Shown here piece by piece: positions 45,700 through 54,649 of a DNA stretch of 64,000 nt. This stretch comes from DATAXP01 sp036272935 (GTDB taxonomy: Bacteria > Planctomycetota > Planctomycetia > Pirellulales > PNKZ01): the NCBI GenBank assembly GCA_036272935.1, contig DATAXP010000003.1, positions 1-64,000 of the forward strand, written 5' to 3'. The stretch's first letter is position 1, and each line of letters opens with the position of its first letter. The notes below the pieces were generated by a model, which ran no database searches, was not told where the DNA came from, and saw nothing but the letters and a program-made list of their open reading frames with translations. Made by a program: the position numbers and the translations under genes.

Positions 45700-48600
45700 T
45701 CACGACACCGTCAACTCTTGCGGCGCCGCGGTCAACGGCGAGCGACCGCGCGGCAGGATGTTGTAAGCCAGGGCCAACAGCTTCAGCGGATGGACTGTCG
45801 GCTTGCGAGTGCCTTGTTCCATCTGCATCTTGCAGGCGCTGCACTCGGTGGTGCCGGCCGCGGCCGACGATTCGCGCAAGGCCGAGATCAGCGGCCAACC
45901 GGCGCGCAGGCTGTTGCGATAGTTTTTCTTCTTGAGGCCGAACATGCCGGCCATCCCCGAGCAGCCGCGATCCAAGTGCTGCACGATCAGCCCCGGCACG
46001 AGCCGCAACAGTTTCAGGCCCGGCGTGCCCACGCCGAGCGCCTTCACGTGACACGGTTGATGGTAGTTCACCACGACGTTCAGCGGACGCATGTCGAGTT
46101 GCAGCTTGCCGGTCAGGTGTAGGTTCCATAGGTACGCGCAGGCATCGACCGTGTTGGCGGCTACCAGCCGCGTGTCCTCATCATCGAGCAGGGTCGGATA
46201 TTCCTGCGACAGGCAGAGCGCCGCCGACGGTTCGCTACAGACGATGGTGTATCCCTGCCGCACCGCTTCGGCCAGGAACTCGACATTGTGCCGGGCCACT
46301 TCGCGTGCCTGGGCGATCGCGCCGACCGAGATCATCGCCATGCCCGATTGCGTCTGCTCGTGAGGTACATACACTGCGATGCCGTTGTGCTCGAACACCG
46401 CGACCAGCGCCTCGCCCAACTGCGGATCGTGGTAGTTGGCGTAGGTGTCGACGAAGTACAGCACCTTTTGCCCACTGCGGCGCGTGGGGCGTGTGAGGCG
46501 CCGCCGTGCTGCGCGGCGCATGAAGCTGCGCGATGTGAACCGCGGCACCTTGCGGCCCTGCGCCAGCCCCACCACCTTTTCCAGCAGCCAACGCATCTGC
46601 CGATTCGTCAGCGCCCAGTTGGCCAGCGGACTAAGGATTGATCCCAACGCGCTGAACAGATCGAGCCGCGTGAGCGCCCAATCGCCGAGCCGCAACCCGT
46701 CGGCCGCGACGTATTGCGCCTTCGCCTCGATCATCATCTTGGGAATGTCAATCGTCGCCGGGCACTCTAGGCGGCACATCTTGCAGTTCACGCACAGATC
46801 GGCGACCGCTTTGAAATCGTCCTTCAGCATCGCCTCGGGTTCGAGCTGGCCGCTGAGAACCGCCTGCACCAGATTGGCCTTGGCTCGCGGCGAGGCTTCT
46901 TCGCTCGGCGCGAAGCGGAAGATCGGGCACATCCGCGTCTCAGCGGCCTGCGACCGACACGCGCCGCAACCATTGCACGCGCGAGCCATCTGTCCCATGT
47001 CGGCAGCCGACCACTTGAGTTGCAAATCGACCATCTCGCGCTGCGCCGGCAGCACGGCACCGTTGCCCGGCGACTCTTCGACCACGACTAGCTCGACAGT
47101 CGGAGTGACTGACATGGGCCAAGCCGGTCGCAGCAACTCAATGTTTCGAATCGGCCCGTCGGGGATCACCTTGCCAGGGTTCAACAACCTTTGCGGATCG
47201 AACAGCTCCTTCACCTCACGGAACACCCGGCACAGCTCGCCGTATTGGCGTTCGAGGTAAGGCGTGCGGCTGAGCCCCGCGGCATGCTCGCCGCAGATCG
47301 AGCCACGCACGGCAAGTACCGCGTCGTACAACTCGCTGGCGAGCGTCTCCATCAACCGCACCTGCTCGGGATCGCTGAGATCGAGGAACGGACGCAGATG
47401 CAATTGCCCGTGACCGGCGTGGCCGAAGAGCGTTGCCGTCACCTGGTGCCGCTTGAGCACGTTCTGGGCTTCGACCAAGAACTTCGGCAGCACGTCGGGC
47501 GGAACCGCCATGTCCTCGACGAACGGAATGGCGCGCGTCGAGCCCTTGAGGCGGGCCAACGTCGGCGTCACTCGCCGCGACATCAGCCAGAAAAACTCAA
47601 TTTCCTCGGTGCTGGCCGCATGGCGCGAATCGAACGCCAGTTTTTTGCGGTAACGCACCCGATCGGTCATCCGCCGCAGCCGCTCGCGCAGCTCGATGCT
47701 GTCGTCGCTTTCCAGCTCGACGAGCAGCATTGCCTCGGCCGCCGCCGGAATCAGAGGATCGAAGCGCGGTTCGTTCTCGCGCGCGAGGCTCAGGTGCCGG
47801 CGATCCATCAGGTCGCAGGCCGACGGCTGGAAGGCCAGAATCTCGGTCACCGCCCGGGCCGCCGAATCGAGGCTCTCGAACAGCAGCAGCGCGACGTTGC
47901 GATGCCGCGGCAACGGTTGCGTCGCCACCGTCATCTCGGTGATCAGGGCCAACGTCCCTTCGGAGCCGCAGATCAGCCGGGCCACGTCGAGCCAATCACG
48001 GGTATAAATGTCGGCCAACTGGTAGCCGCAGCGGTTCACCAGGCTGCGCGGCTGATTGCGGGCGATCACCTCGGCATCGCGCGCCAGCATCTGCGCCAGC
48101 GAGTTAATCAATGCGCGCTTGCGCTCATCGGGGTCGCTGCTCACGCCGACGACGAGCGGCTCGCGGCCGACGCGCATCAAGCTACCATCGGCCAGCACTA
48201 GCTCGAGTTCCAACACATGCCGCCGCGCCGAGCCGTGCTTGAGCCAATGGCTCCCCGAACTGTCGACCGCCACCACGCTCCCCATGGTAGTGACGCTGCT
48301 CATTGCCGGATCGGGGCCGAATTGCCGGCCGTAGCGGCGCAGATGGGCATTGAGCCGTTCATGCACCACGCCTGGCTGCAAGGTCACGCGATCGTCGTCG
48401 GTGCGCAGGATGCGGCGCGTGTACGACGAAAAATCGATCACCAGCCCCGGGCCCAGCGACTCGCCGGCCAGGCCGGTGCCGGCGCCGCGCGCGTGGACCG
48501 GCAGTTGATGCGCGGCAGCGTACTGCACCGCGGCGATCACATCGCTGGTGGTGCGCGGCCGGACGACCGCCATCGGCTTGATCTGGTAGATGCTCGCGTC

Positions 48601-48702
48601 GCTTGCGTACATCTGGACGAAGACGTCGTCGCCGCGCACATCGCCGGCGATCAGACCGCGCAGGTCTTCCTCGATTCGCTGACGCTCGGGATCGATGCTC
48701 AT
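45700..48702 (-). CDS. Fused FAD-linked oxidase / iron-sulfur oxidoreductase (GlcD-GlcF-like)
   Basis: A 1,000-residue fusion. The N-terminal half is a FAD-binding type 4 dehydrogenase (PVHARGAGTGLAGESLGPG near residue 75; FGHAGHGQLHLRPF; FDPQRLLNPGKVIPD). From about 574 come two ferredoxin-like clusters (CNGCGACRSQAAETRMCP, CVNCKMCRLECP). The C-terminal part has CCG-type Cys motifs (CSEPSAALCLSQEYP, NYHQPCHVKALGVG, DRGCSGMAGMFG). Relatives oxidise D-lactate, glycolate or D-2-hydroxyglutarate and pass electrons to quinone. The fusion length matches the single-chain Dld-like form. The exact substrate is unknown. Confidence 0.9.
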   Translation of the reverse strand: MSIDPERQRIEEDLRGLIAGDVRGDDVFVQMYASDASIYQIKPMAVVRPRTTSDVIAAVQYAAAHQLPVHARGAGTGLAGESLGPGLVIDFSSYTRRILRTDDDRVTLQPGVVHERLNAHLRRYGRQFGPDPAMSSVTTMGSVVAVDSSGSHWLKHGSARRHVLELELVLADGSLMRVGREPLVVGVSSDPDERKRALINSLAQMLARDAEVIARNQPRSLVNRCGYQLADIYTRDWLDVARLICGSEGTLALITEMTVATQPLPRHRNVALLLFESLDSAARAVTEILAFQPSACDLMDRRHLSLARENEPRFDPLIPAAAEAMLLVELESDDSIELRERLRRMTDRVRYRKKLAFDSRHAASTEEIEFFWLMSRRVTPTLARLKGSTRAIPFVEDMAVPPDVLPKFLVEAQNVLKRHQVTATLFGHAGHGQLHLRPFLDLSDPEQVRLMETLASELYDAVLAVRGSICGEHAAGLSRTPYLERQYGELCRVFREVKELFDPQRLLNPGKVIPDGPIRNIELLRPAWPMSVTPTVELVVVEESPGNGAVLPAQREMVDLQLKWSAADMGQMARACNGCGACRSQAAETRMCPIFRFAPSEEASPRAKANLVQAVLSGQLEPEAMLKDDFKAVADLCVNCKMCRLECPATIDIPKMMIEAKAQYVAADGLRLGDWALTRLDLFSALGSILSPLANWALTNRQMRWLLEKVVGLAQGRKVPRFTSRSFMRRAARRRLTRPTRRSGQKVLYFVDTYANYHDPQLGEALVAVFEHNGIAVYVPHEQTQSGMAMISVGAIAQAREVARHNVEFLAEAVRQGYTIVCSEPSAALCLSQEYPTLLDDEDTRLVAANTVDACAYLWNLHLTGKLQLDMRPLNVVVNYHQPCHVKALGVGTPGLKLLRLVPGLIVQHLDRGCSGMAGMFGLKKKNYRNSLRAGWPLISALRESSAAAGTTECSACKMQMEQGTRKPTVHPLKLLALAYNILPRGRSPLTAAPQELTVS

Positions 48703-48768
48703 CGCTGCGCTAAGGTGTCCGCCGCGAGCGGACGAAGATGCTTGGACGTGGTCACCGACTGGACGAAC

Positions 48769-49230
48769 TCACAGGCGACGCGCCAAGCGCGCCGCCTGCT
48801 GCCGATGGCGCTCGTGGGTTGCCAGGTCGAACATACCGTGACGCTTCACGTCGTCGACGCCGCGATACTCGGCGCCGCAGCGATAACAAGTCAGGCTTTC
48901 GCCGACCAACAGGTACAGCACCACGTCGATCGCGGCAATGGCCAGCAGAATGGCAAACGTCAGGTAGATGCGGTAATAGTACCACGCGATGCTGCTGGCC
49001 ACGCCCCCCAGCACCACCACGGCCACGCCGAGCCGCTGTGGAAAATCCTTGCGCACGAACAGCTCGGTGCTCGGACACAACAGGCAGCGCGTCGGCTGGC
49101 CCGCACGAATCGCCCCGGCGGGAATGCTCGACTGGGCACCGCAGCTTGGACACGCAAGCTGCGGTGTCGAATCGTCAACCTCGACGCGTACCGTCTGGTC
49201 GCAGTGCGGACACGAAAACGTCACGTTCAT
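48769..49230 (-). CDS. Zinc-ribbon membrane protein, unknown function
   Basis: A 153-residue protein. An N-terminal zinc ribbon (FSCPHCDQ...LACPSCGAQ), a second Cys pair (RCLLCPSTE), two membrane segments (LGVAVVVLGGVASSIAWYYY, LTFAILLAIAAIDVVLYLLV), then a third Cys pair (LTCYRCGAEYRG). The function is unknown. It starts 7 bp after the upstream membrane protein, so the two are probably cotranscribed. Confidence 0.7.
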   Translation of the reverse strand: MNVTFSCPHCDQTVRVEVDDSTPQLACPSCGAQSSIPAGAIRAGQPTRCLLCPSTELFVRKDFPQRLGVAVVVLGGVASSIAWYYYRIYLTFAILLAIAAIDVVLYLLVGESLTCYRCGAEYRGVDDVKRHGMFDLATHERHRQQAARLARRL

Positions 49231-49237
49231 AAATCTA

Positions 49238-49996
49238 TCATAGGGGGAACCGCGACTCGGCGGACAGTAGCTCGGCAGCCAATTCCCCCAGGAAGGTGAA
49301 CATCACCGCGACATACAAAATGCCGGTCGCGCTTTGCGTGTTGGGAATCTTGAGCGTCCGCCAGGCCATGGCGGCCATCAGCCCCGAGCCGGCCAGCCCG
49401 GCGATCCACCGCAGCCCCAGCAGCGTCCATTGGCCGGCCGAGAATGTCACCCCGTCGCTCAGGTTCATCGCCAGGCCGACGCCGGCCAGCACTGCTTGAA
49501 CCGTGATCGCCACGGCCATGAACTTGATCAACCGCTCGAGCGGCGCGATCTGCATGCCGGGGCTGTTCAGATACCAATGTCCCAGGAGCATCGCGGCCAT
49601 GGTTGTGCCGAGAACCAACCCGCCGGCTGGCGGTGCGAGCCAATCGAGCAGATTGCGATCGGTCCCCATGGCAAGCCGTGGAGATTCCATGAACGCCCCC
49701 AATAACGCCGCCACGGCGACCAGAAACAGGCCGAACAATCCCGCCCGGGGCCGCTCGTACAACCAGCAGACTGCGGTGCCGTAGCTAGCCATCGCCCCCA
49801 GGAGCGCCGGCTCGAAGCGCAGCGGCGAATCGGCCGGAGCGCCGATGCCGACCAGCGCCGCCAGCACGTTGATGCCCAACAGCACATACAGATTGTTGCG
49901 GAAGTACCCGCTGGTGACCTGCCGCGACGAGACGGCGGCCATCGCCGCCGCCATGCCGAACACCAGGCGAAGCAGGAATTGCGAGAGGAGCAGCAT
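49238..49996 (-). CDS. Polytopic membrane protein, unknown function
   Basis: This 252-residue protein has about seven hydrophobic segments, for example FLLRLVFGMAAAMAAV, LYVLLGINVLAALVGIG, GLFGLFLVAVAALLGAFM, LVLGTTMAAMLLGHWYL and GILYVAVMFTFLGELAAELL. No family motif is recognised. It sits between folE and the zinc-ribbon gene on the same strand. The 70-bp gap to folE holds an inverted GGAGTTAGGAGCTAGG repeat. Confidence 0.6.
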   Translation of the reverse strand: MLLLSQFLLRLVFGMAAAMAAVSSRQVTSGYFRNNLYVLLGINVLAALVGIGAPADSPLRFEPALLGAMASYGTAVCWLYERPRAGLFGLFLVAVAALLGAFMESPRLAMGTDRNLLDWLAPPAGGLVLGTTMAAMLLGHWYLNSPGMQIAPLERLIKFMAVAITVQAVLAGVGLAMNLSDGVTFSAGQWTLLGLRWIAGLAGSGLMAAMAWRTLKIPNTQSATGILYVAVMFTFLGELAAELLSAESRFPL

Positions 49997-50003
49997 GGCG
50001 AAC

Positions 50004-50082
50004 AGGAGTTAGGAGCTAGGAGTTGGGAGCGATGCATGAGGAACCTGAAGCCCAACTCCAAGCTCCTAACTCCTAGCTCCTC
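50004..50082. repeat. GGAGTTAGGAGCT inverted microrepeat
   Basis: GGAGTTAGGAGCTAGGAGTT (about 50005-50024) and its near reverse complement CCTAACTCCTAGCTCCT (50064-50080) flank the folE 3' end and can pair. It is another instance of the degenerate short-unit repeats found in many gaps here. Confidence 0.55.
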
Positions 50083-50719
50083 CGTAGATCAGCGTCATGA
50101 TTTCCGAACGGCTCGACAGGTGCGAGCGGAAGATGCCGCGCATGGCCGAGGTGACGCAGATGCTCCCCGGCTTGCGGATGCCGCGGATCGTCATGCACGA
50201 ATGGCTCGCTTCGATCACCACCGCCACCCCCTTCGCCTCGAGCTCGTCGACCAGCAGATCGGCAATCGTTTCGGTCATGCGCTCCTGCACCTGCGGCCGG
50301 CGGGCAACGGTTTCGACCACGCGGGCCAGCTTGCTCAGCCCCAGCACGCGACCGGCCGGCAGATAGCCGATGTGTGCCATGCCCATGAACGGCAGCATGT
50401 GATGTTCGCACATGCTGTTGAAGCTGATGTCCTTGACGAGCACCACTTCGTCGTATTTCTCGGTAAAAAACTTGCGCAGGTGAATGCGCGGGTCTTCGTG
50501 CAGGCCGCCGAACAGCTCGGCGTACATGCGGGCCACCCGGGCCGGCGTTTCGAGCAGCCCTTCGCGATCGGGGTTTTCGCCCACAGCGGCGAGAATCTCG
50601 CGCACGGCTCGCATGATCCGTGGCTGATCGACCGCCCGTGCCCCGGCCGACGGCGGTGCCTCGGCGTCGACGTCAAGCTCCGCCGCAATGCTGCCGTTCG
50701 ATTTCGATGCGTCCGCCAC
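50066..50719 (-). CDS. folE: GTP cyclohydrolase I
   Basis: FolE makes 7,8-dihydroneopterin triphosphate from GTP, the entry to folate (or other pterin) synthesis. A 217-residue enzyme. Zinc and active-site motifs are SMCEHHMLPFMGMAHIGYLP (Cys and His near residue 101) and ASHSCMTIRGIRKPGS (second Cys). The N-terminal 30 residues are a variable extension. It is downstream of DUF309 on the minus strand with an 82-bp gap that includes the 26-bp dispersed repeat (50777-50802). Confidence 0.96.
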   Translation of the reverse strand: MADASKSNGSIAAELDVDAEAPPSAGARAVDQPRIMRAVREILAAVGENPDREGLLETPARVARMYAELFGGLHEDPRIHLRKFFTEKYDEVVLVKDISFNSMCEHHMLPFMGMAHIGYLPAGRVLGLSKLARVVETVARRPQVQERMTETIADLLVDELEAKGVAVVIEASHSCMTIRGIRKPGSICVTSAMRGIFRSHLSSRSEIMTLIYGGARS

Positions 50720-50776
50720 GAAGTTTCTCCAACCTTGATCTTAGGCAGCACGGCCCAGAGGTTCAAACCGTTCCAC

Positions 50777-50802
50777 GCGGTCGCCGCGGCGACCGGCTAA
50801 AC
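50777..50802. repeat. 26-bp dispersed repeat copy
   Basis: This is identical to 19247-19272 in the BMC operon. It contains the CGGTCGCCGCGGCGACCG palindrome and ends GGCTAAAC. Here it stands alone, without the left half of the element, and touches the stop of the DUF309 gene. Confidence 0.7.
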
Positions 50803-51185
50803 TATGCCAGGTGAATCTCCGGAATCAGGTCGGCGACCAGCTCGACTTGCGGATATTCCTCCTGGCTGGCCACCACATCGGCGAAGCAGCGCTTCATGTC
50901 CGTGGCGAACTTGTCGAGATCCAGCCCTTGGTGAACCGGCCGATACGGCTCGAGGTAGCCCATCGAGCCGTAGAATACTTTTTTGGCGCCGCGCAAATTG
51001 CCGTTGCCGAAATGATGCAGGGCGACCGCCGCTTGGATCAGCCCCTGATAAAACTTCCGCGAAGGGCCAAAATGCTCCTGCCACAATTCTTCCCACGCTT
51101 CGTGCGCCTCGAAGAACTCGCAAGCGTTGAAAAGCTCGATGCCTTTCAAGTACAGCGGATGATGTTCATCGTCAGCGTCGGTCAT
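50802..51185 (-). CDS. DUF309-family protein
   Basis: This 127-residue all-helical protein has the DUF309 signature: FNACEFFEAHEAWEELWQE, FYQGLIQAAVALHHFGNGN and AKKVFYGSMGYLEPY. The family's biochemical role is unknown. The start at 51185 (MTDADDEHHPLY) is the natural one; the open frame upstream runs into nth. It is divergent from nth. Confidence 0.88.
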   Translation of the reverse strand: MTDADDEHHPLYLKGIELFNACEFFEAHEAWEELWQEHFGPSRKFYQGLIQAAVALHHFGNGNLRGAKKVFYGSMGYLEPYRPVHQGLDLDKFATDMKRCFADVVASQEEYPQVELVADLIPEIHLA

Positions 51186-51357
51186 TGGGGAGAATCTGCG
51201 GAATGAAATGGCGGTTCGGGCGATTCTCAGAGTATACGCGATCTGCGCCGCGGCGGCTTGGCGGTCCACGCTTGACACGCCATCGGCGCGCTTTGACAAT
51301 TGGCGTTGCGGTCGCCGCCCTCCCGAGCGCTCTGAAGCAAACGTTTGGCCTACGTTC

Positions 51358-52134
51358 ATGCCCGATTCCGCCGCACCCGAGCGCGCAGGCAGAGCGCGAT
51401 CGTCGAAGGTATCGCCCGCGGCGAAGCGCCATGCCCTGCGAGTGGCCGCGGCCCTGGAGCGCGCCTACCCCGATGCCGAGTGCTCGCTCGACCATCGCAC
51501 GCCGCTGGAGTTGCTGGTCGCCACGATTCTTTCGGCCCAGTGTACCGATGTCCGCGTGAACATCGTCACCAAAACGCTGTTCCGGAAGTACCGCACGCCC
51601 GAGGATTACGCCCGTGCGCCGCTGACGGAGCTTGAGAGCGACGTTCGCACCACCGGCTTCTACCGCAACAAGGCCCGGAATATCCAGGCAGCGTGCCGGG
51701 CGCTCGTTGAGCAGCACGGCGGCAAGGTGCCGCGGTCGCTTGAGGAACTGGTGGCCCTGCCGGGCGTGGGACGCAAGACGGCCAACGTCGTGCTCGGCAC
51801 CGCATTCGACATTGCCACCGGCGTGGTCGTCGATACACACGTCACTCGGCTCAGCCGGCGGTTGGGGCTAACGACTGCCCGCGATCCGGTACACATCGAG
51901 CGCGACCTGATCGCCCTGCTGCCTGCGAGCCGCTGGGTGGCGATCAGCCACGAACTGATCCAGCATGGCCGGCGAGTGTGCACGGCCCGCAAGCCCGATT
52001 GCGAACGCTGCTTTTTGCTAAAGATGTGCCCGCGCGTCGGCCTGCCGCCATTGCCGAGTCACGATTCTCCGGCAGCCAATGCCGGGCGATGCAAGGCGAA
52101 TTCACCGCGACCGTCGAGGACCCCCAAGCCATGA
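51358..52134 (+). CDS. nth: Endonuclease III (DNA glycosylase/AP lyase)
   Basis: It removes oxidised pyrimidines and nicks AP sites. About 258 residues from ATG 51358. Helix-hairpin-helix LPGVGRKTANVVLG carries the catalytic Lys, VVDTHVTRLSRR carries the catalytic Asp, and the [4Fe-4S] loop CTARKPDCERCFLLKMC has the classic C-x6-C-x2-C-x5-C spacing. ILSAQCTD is also typical. A Pro/Ser-rich tail follows. Its stop overlaps the dcd ATG (ATGA), so the two genes are translationally coupled. Confidence 0.96.
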   Translation: MPDSAAPERAGRARSSKVSPAAKRHALRVAAALERAYPDAECSLDHRTPLELLVATILSAQCTDVRVNIVTKTLFRKYRTPEDYARAPLTELESDVRTTGFYRNKARNIQAACRALVEQHGGKVPRSLEELVALPGVGRKTANVVLGTAFDIATGVVVDTHVTRLSRRLGLTTARDPVHIERDLIALLPASRWVAISHELIQHGRRVCTARKPDCERCFLLKMCPRVGLPPLPSHDSPAANAGRCKANSPRPSRTPKP

Positions 52135-52712
52135 TCCTTTCCGGCCTCGAAATCCACCGCCAACTGGGCGACAAGATCATCATCGACCCGTTCGATGAAA
52201 GCCAGCTCAATCCGAACAGCTACAACCTTTCGCTGCACCACGAGCTGCTGACGTACGAAGAACTGGTGCTCGACATGCGGCGGGCCAACCGCGTGCGCCG
52301 TATCAGCATTCCGCCCGAGGGGTTGGTGCTCAGCCCCAATCAGCTTTACCTGGCGCGCACGGTGGAGCGCACCGAGACGCACGGCTTCGTGCCGATGATC
52401 GAGGGGCGCTCGTCGATCGGCCGGTTGGGATTGTTCGTGCACGTCACCGCCGGGTTCGGCGACGTCGGCTTCTGCGGCTACTGGACACTGGAGATGTTCG
52501 CCGTACAGTCGGTGCGCATCTACGCTGGCGTGCCGATCTGCCAGATTTTTTATCACCAGATCGCCGGCGACTACACGTCGTACGCCAGCAACAAGTACCA
52601 GAACAATCACGACATTCAGCCGAGCCTGCTGTTCAAGGAGCTGAACCCGGAGATGGTGCAGCTCGATCCGCAACTGCAACTGGCGTTCGGCATCGAGCGG
52701 CGGTTTGAATAG
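52131..52712 (+). CDS. dcd: dCTP deaminase
   Basis: Dcd converts dCTP to dUTP (or dUMP in bifunctional forms), supplying thymidylate precursors. A 193-residue protein with MILSGLEIHRQL at the N-terminus, NPNSYNLSLHHELL, PMIEGRSSIGRLGLFVHVTAG (core nucleotide-binding and catalytic region with Ser and Arg) and GDVGFCGYWTLEM. ATG 52131 overlaps the nth stop. A tandem repeat follows its stop directly. Confidence 0.94.
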   Translation: MILSGLEIHRQLGDKIIIDPFDESQLNPNSYNLSLHHELLTYEELVLDMRRANRVRRISIPPEGLVLSPNQLYLARTVERTETHGFVPMIEGRSSIGRLGLFVHVTAGFGDVGFCGYWTLEMFAVQSVRIYAGVPICQIFYHQIAGDYTSYASNKYQNNHDIQPSLLFKELNPEMVQLDPQLQLAFGIERRFE

Positions 52713-52714
52713 CG

Positions 52715-52784
52715 AGCAATGAGCGGTTAGCAATGAGCGGTTAGCAATGAGCAGCTAGCAATGAGCAGCTAGCAATGAGCAGCT
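52715..52784. repeat. Tandem repeat, five 14-bp units
   Basis: Five units of AGCAATGAGCGGTT (two copies) or AGCAATGAGCAGCT (three copies) run without gaps immediately after dcd. The units split cleanly into two sequence types, which points to stepwise slippage or duplication. There are no spacers, so this is not a CRISPR array. Confidence 0.9.
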
Positions 52785-52827
52785 AGCCGGCAGGACGCTA
52801 ATTGGTAACTGCTAATCGCTTTTTTGC

Positions 52828-54387
52828 TTACATCACCGCGAAGTAATTCTCGACGGCAAAGTCGAAATACTCAGGCAGCATCTCGGGCGCCTGCTTCATG
52901 AACTGGCAGTAGCTGCGAATCTGCAGCAACAGGTCGCGCGGCTGGCACGCGCGGAACGGCCGGCGCAGGGGCCGGTAATGCCGATCGATCAGGTAGTCGA
53001 CGGCCATCTCGCGATGTTCGAAGCCGAGCTGCGCGGCCATCAATCGGAACAATTCGCGAAATTCTTCTTCGGTCGGGTTCGAGACGTCGATCTTGTACGG
53101 AATGCGCCGCAGGAATGCGTCATCGACCAGCTCGCGCGGTTCGAGGTTCGTCGAAAAGACGATGAGTTGGTCGAACGGCACCTGGATTTTCTTGCCGTTC
53201 GGCAGGTTCAGGAAGTCGTAGCGCTTTTCCAGCGGTACGATCCAGCGGTTGAGCAACTCGACAGTGCTCATCCGCTGGCGGCCGAAGTCGTCGATCACCA
53301 GCGCGCCGCAGTTGCTCTTGAGCTGCAACGGCGCCTCGCTGATGCCGGTGCTGGTGTTGAGCGTCACTTCCAAGGCGCTCATCGTCAGCTCGCCGCCGAC
53401 GATTACCGTCGGCCGGCGGACGCGAATCCAACGCGTGTCGACGTTCTGGTTGTCGAGCAGGCCAGTGCTCTTTTGCACCGGGGCGGGCTCGTGGTTGCTG
53501 GGATCGAACAGGCGCATGATCTCGCCATCGATCACCAGCGCTCGCGGAATCCACACGTACTCGCCGAACGCACGCATCACGCGCTCGGCAATGCTGCTTT
53601 TGCCGTTGCCGGGTTCACCATAGAGGAACAAGCCGCGCCCCGAGTTGATCGCCGGTCCCAGGCGGCGGAGCATCGACTTGCTGAGCAGCATGTCGCTGAA
53701 GGCCATCTCCAGGTCGGCAAATGTGGGATGCTGGTGTACCAATGACTGTGCAGAGACGCTGGCGATGTAATCTCGGATCGACACCGGCGCCGAGCCGAAG
53801 TAGGTGCAGTGCTCGGAGAACCGGCGGGCCCGTTCTCGACCCATGTCGGTAAGCTGATACTGATAGTCGCCGGCCGCCGCCGCGCCGCGATACACGACCA
53901 TTTGGTCGCTCTTCATCTGCCGCAGCAGCTCTTCGATCAGCTTGTACGGCAGCTTGACCTGCTCGCCGACCTCGCGGCCCGAGGCATCGCCGCGCGCCAG
54001 CAGATATTTCAGCACCAGCGATTCGACAAAGCTCTCGCTGAGCTGCGCATCCTTGAACGACGCCGGCTCGATGGGCACGAACTGCGCCGAAGCCGCTGCT
54101 CCGCCAGCCTTGGCAAGCACCGGCGCGCCGCCGGCCGACGGGATCTGGCTGCGCACGCGATTGAGCAATTCTTCGAGCCGCGAATCGTCCATGCCCTTCG
54201 AGCGGATGACGTTTTCGCTCGCGCCAGGCAATGGCACGGCCATCGAACCGGCGGCGTGCTCGTCGCGCAACATGGGGCGCGGCAAGGTGCGATCGTCGTC
54301 GAGGGGCGCTACCGTTGGCAGATCGCCGAGCGAACGGCGCGACGCGGCGGAATCCGACGACGAAGAGGTGCGAAAACGTTCCTGCAT
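52828..54387 (-). CDS. AAA+ ATPase with winged-helix-like N-terminal region
   Basis: This 519-residue protein has a disordered N-terminus of about 110 residues, then a winged-helix-like segment (LVLKYLLARGDASGREVGEQ; YQYQLTDMGRERARRF), then an AAA+ domain with Walker A YGEPGNGKSS near 258, Walker B ALVIDDFGRQ near 363 and sensor/arginine region VFSTNLEPRELVDDAFLRRI. It resembles MoxR-like or DnaC-like ATPases with a fused DNA-binding part. No client is identified. It is divergent from the aconitase gene, with a 262-bp gap between them. Confidence 0.78.
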   Translation of the reverse strand: MQERFRTSSSSDSAASRRSLGDLPTVAPLDDDRTLPRPMLRDEHAAGSMAVPLPGASENVIRSKGMDDSRLEELLNRVRSQIPSAGGAPVLAKAGGAAASAQFVPIEPASFKDAQLSESFVESLVLKYLLARGDASGREVGEQVKLPYKLIEELLRQMKSDQMVVYRGAAAAGDYQYQLTDMGRERARRFSEHCTYFGSAPVSIRDYIASVSAQSLVHQHPTFADLEMAFSDMLLSKSMLRRLGPAINSGRGLFLYGEPGNGKSSIAERVMRAFGEYVWIPRALVIDGEIMRLFDPSNHEPAPVQKSTGLLDNQNVDTRWIRVRRPTVIVGGELTMSALEVTLNTSTGISEAPLQLKSNCGALVIDDFGRQRMSTVELLNRWIVPLEKRYDFLNLPNGKKIQVPFDQLIVFSTNLEPRELVDDAFLRRIPYKIDVSNPTEEEFRELFRLMAAQLGFEHREMAVDYLIDRHYRPLRRPFRACQPRDLLLQIRSYCQFMKQAPEMLPEYFDFAVENYFAVM

Positions 54388-54649
54388 AACGGCATCGACA
54401 GGCTGGGACGCAACGGGTCTGGTACCGCAACTTTAGGCCGCCAACGCCCCGGGTCAAACCACCACCCTCTGGCCTGCGGACACCACGTCGCTTTATGCCG
54501 ATTGTGCGGGAGAGACGAGGCAAGGCGTCATGATGCCGTGCCTCCAGACAAACGCGGCGCGATCGGGTAAACTGCCGGGCGTATTGCCACACGCGCCGTG
54601 TCTCGCACGGCTTTTTGCATCCTGTCTATCCACGACAAGGGACCGATCG

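Noticed and set aside
52715..52784. CRISPR array
   Set aside because: Units are contiguous without spacers and no cas genes are nearby.
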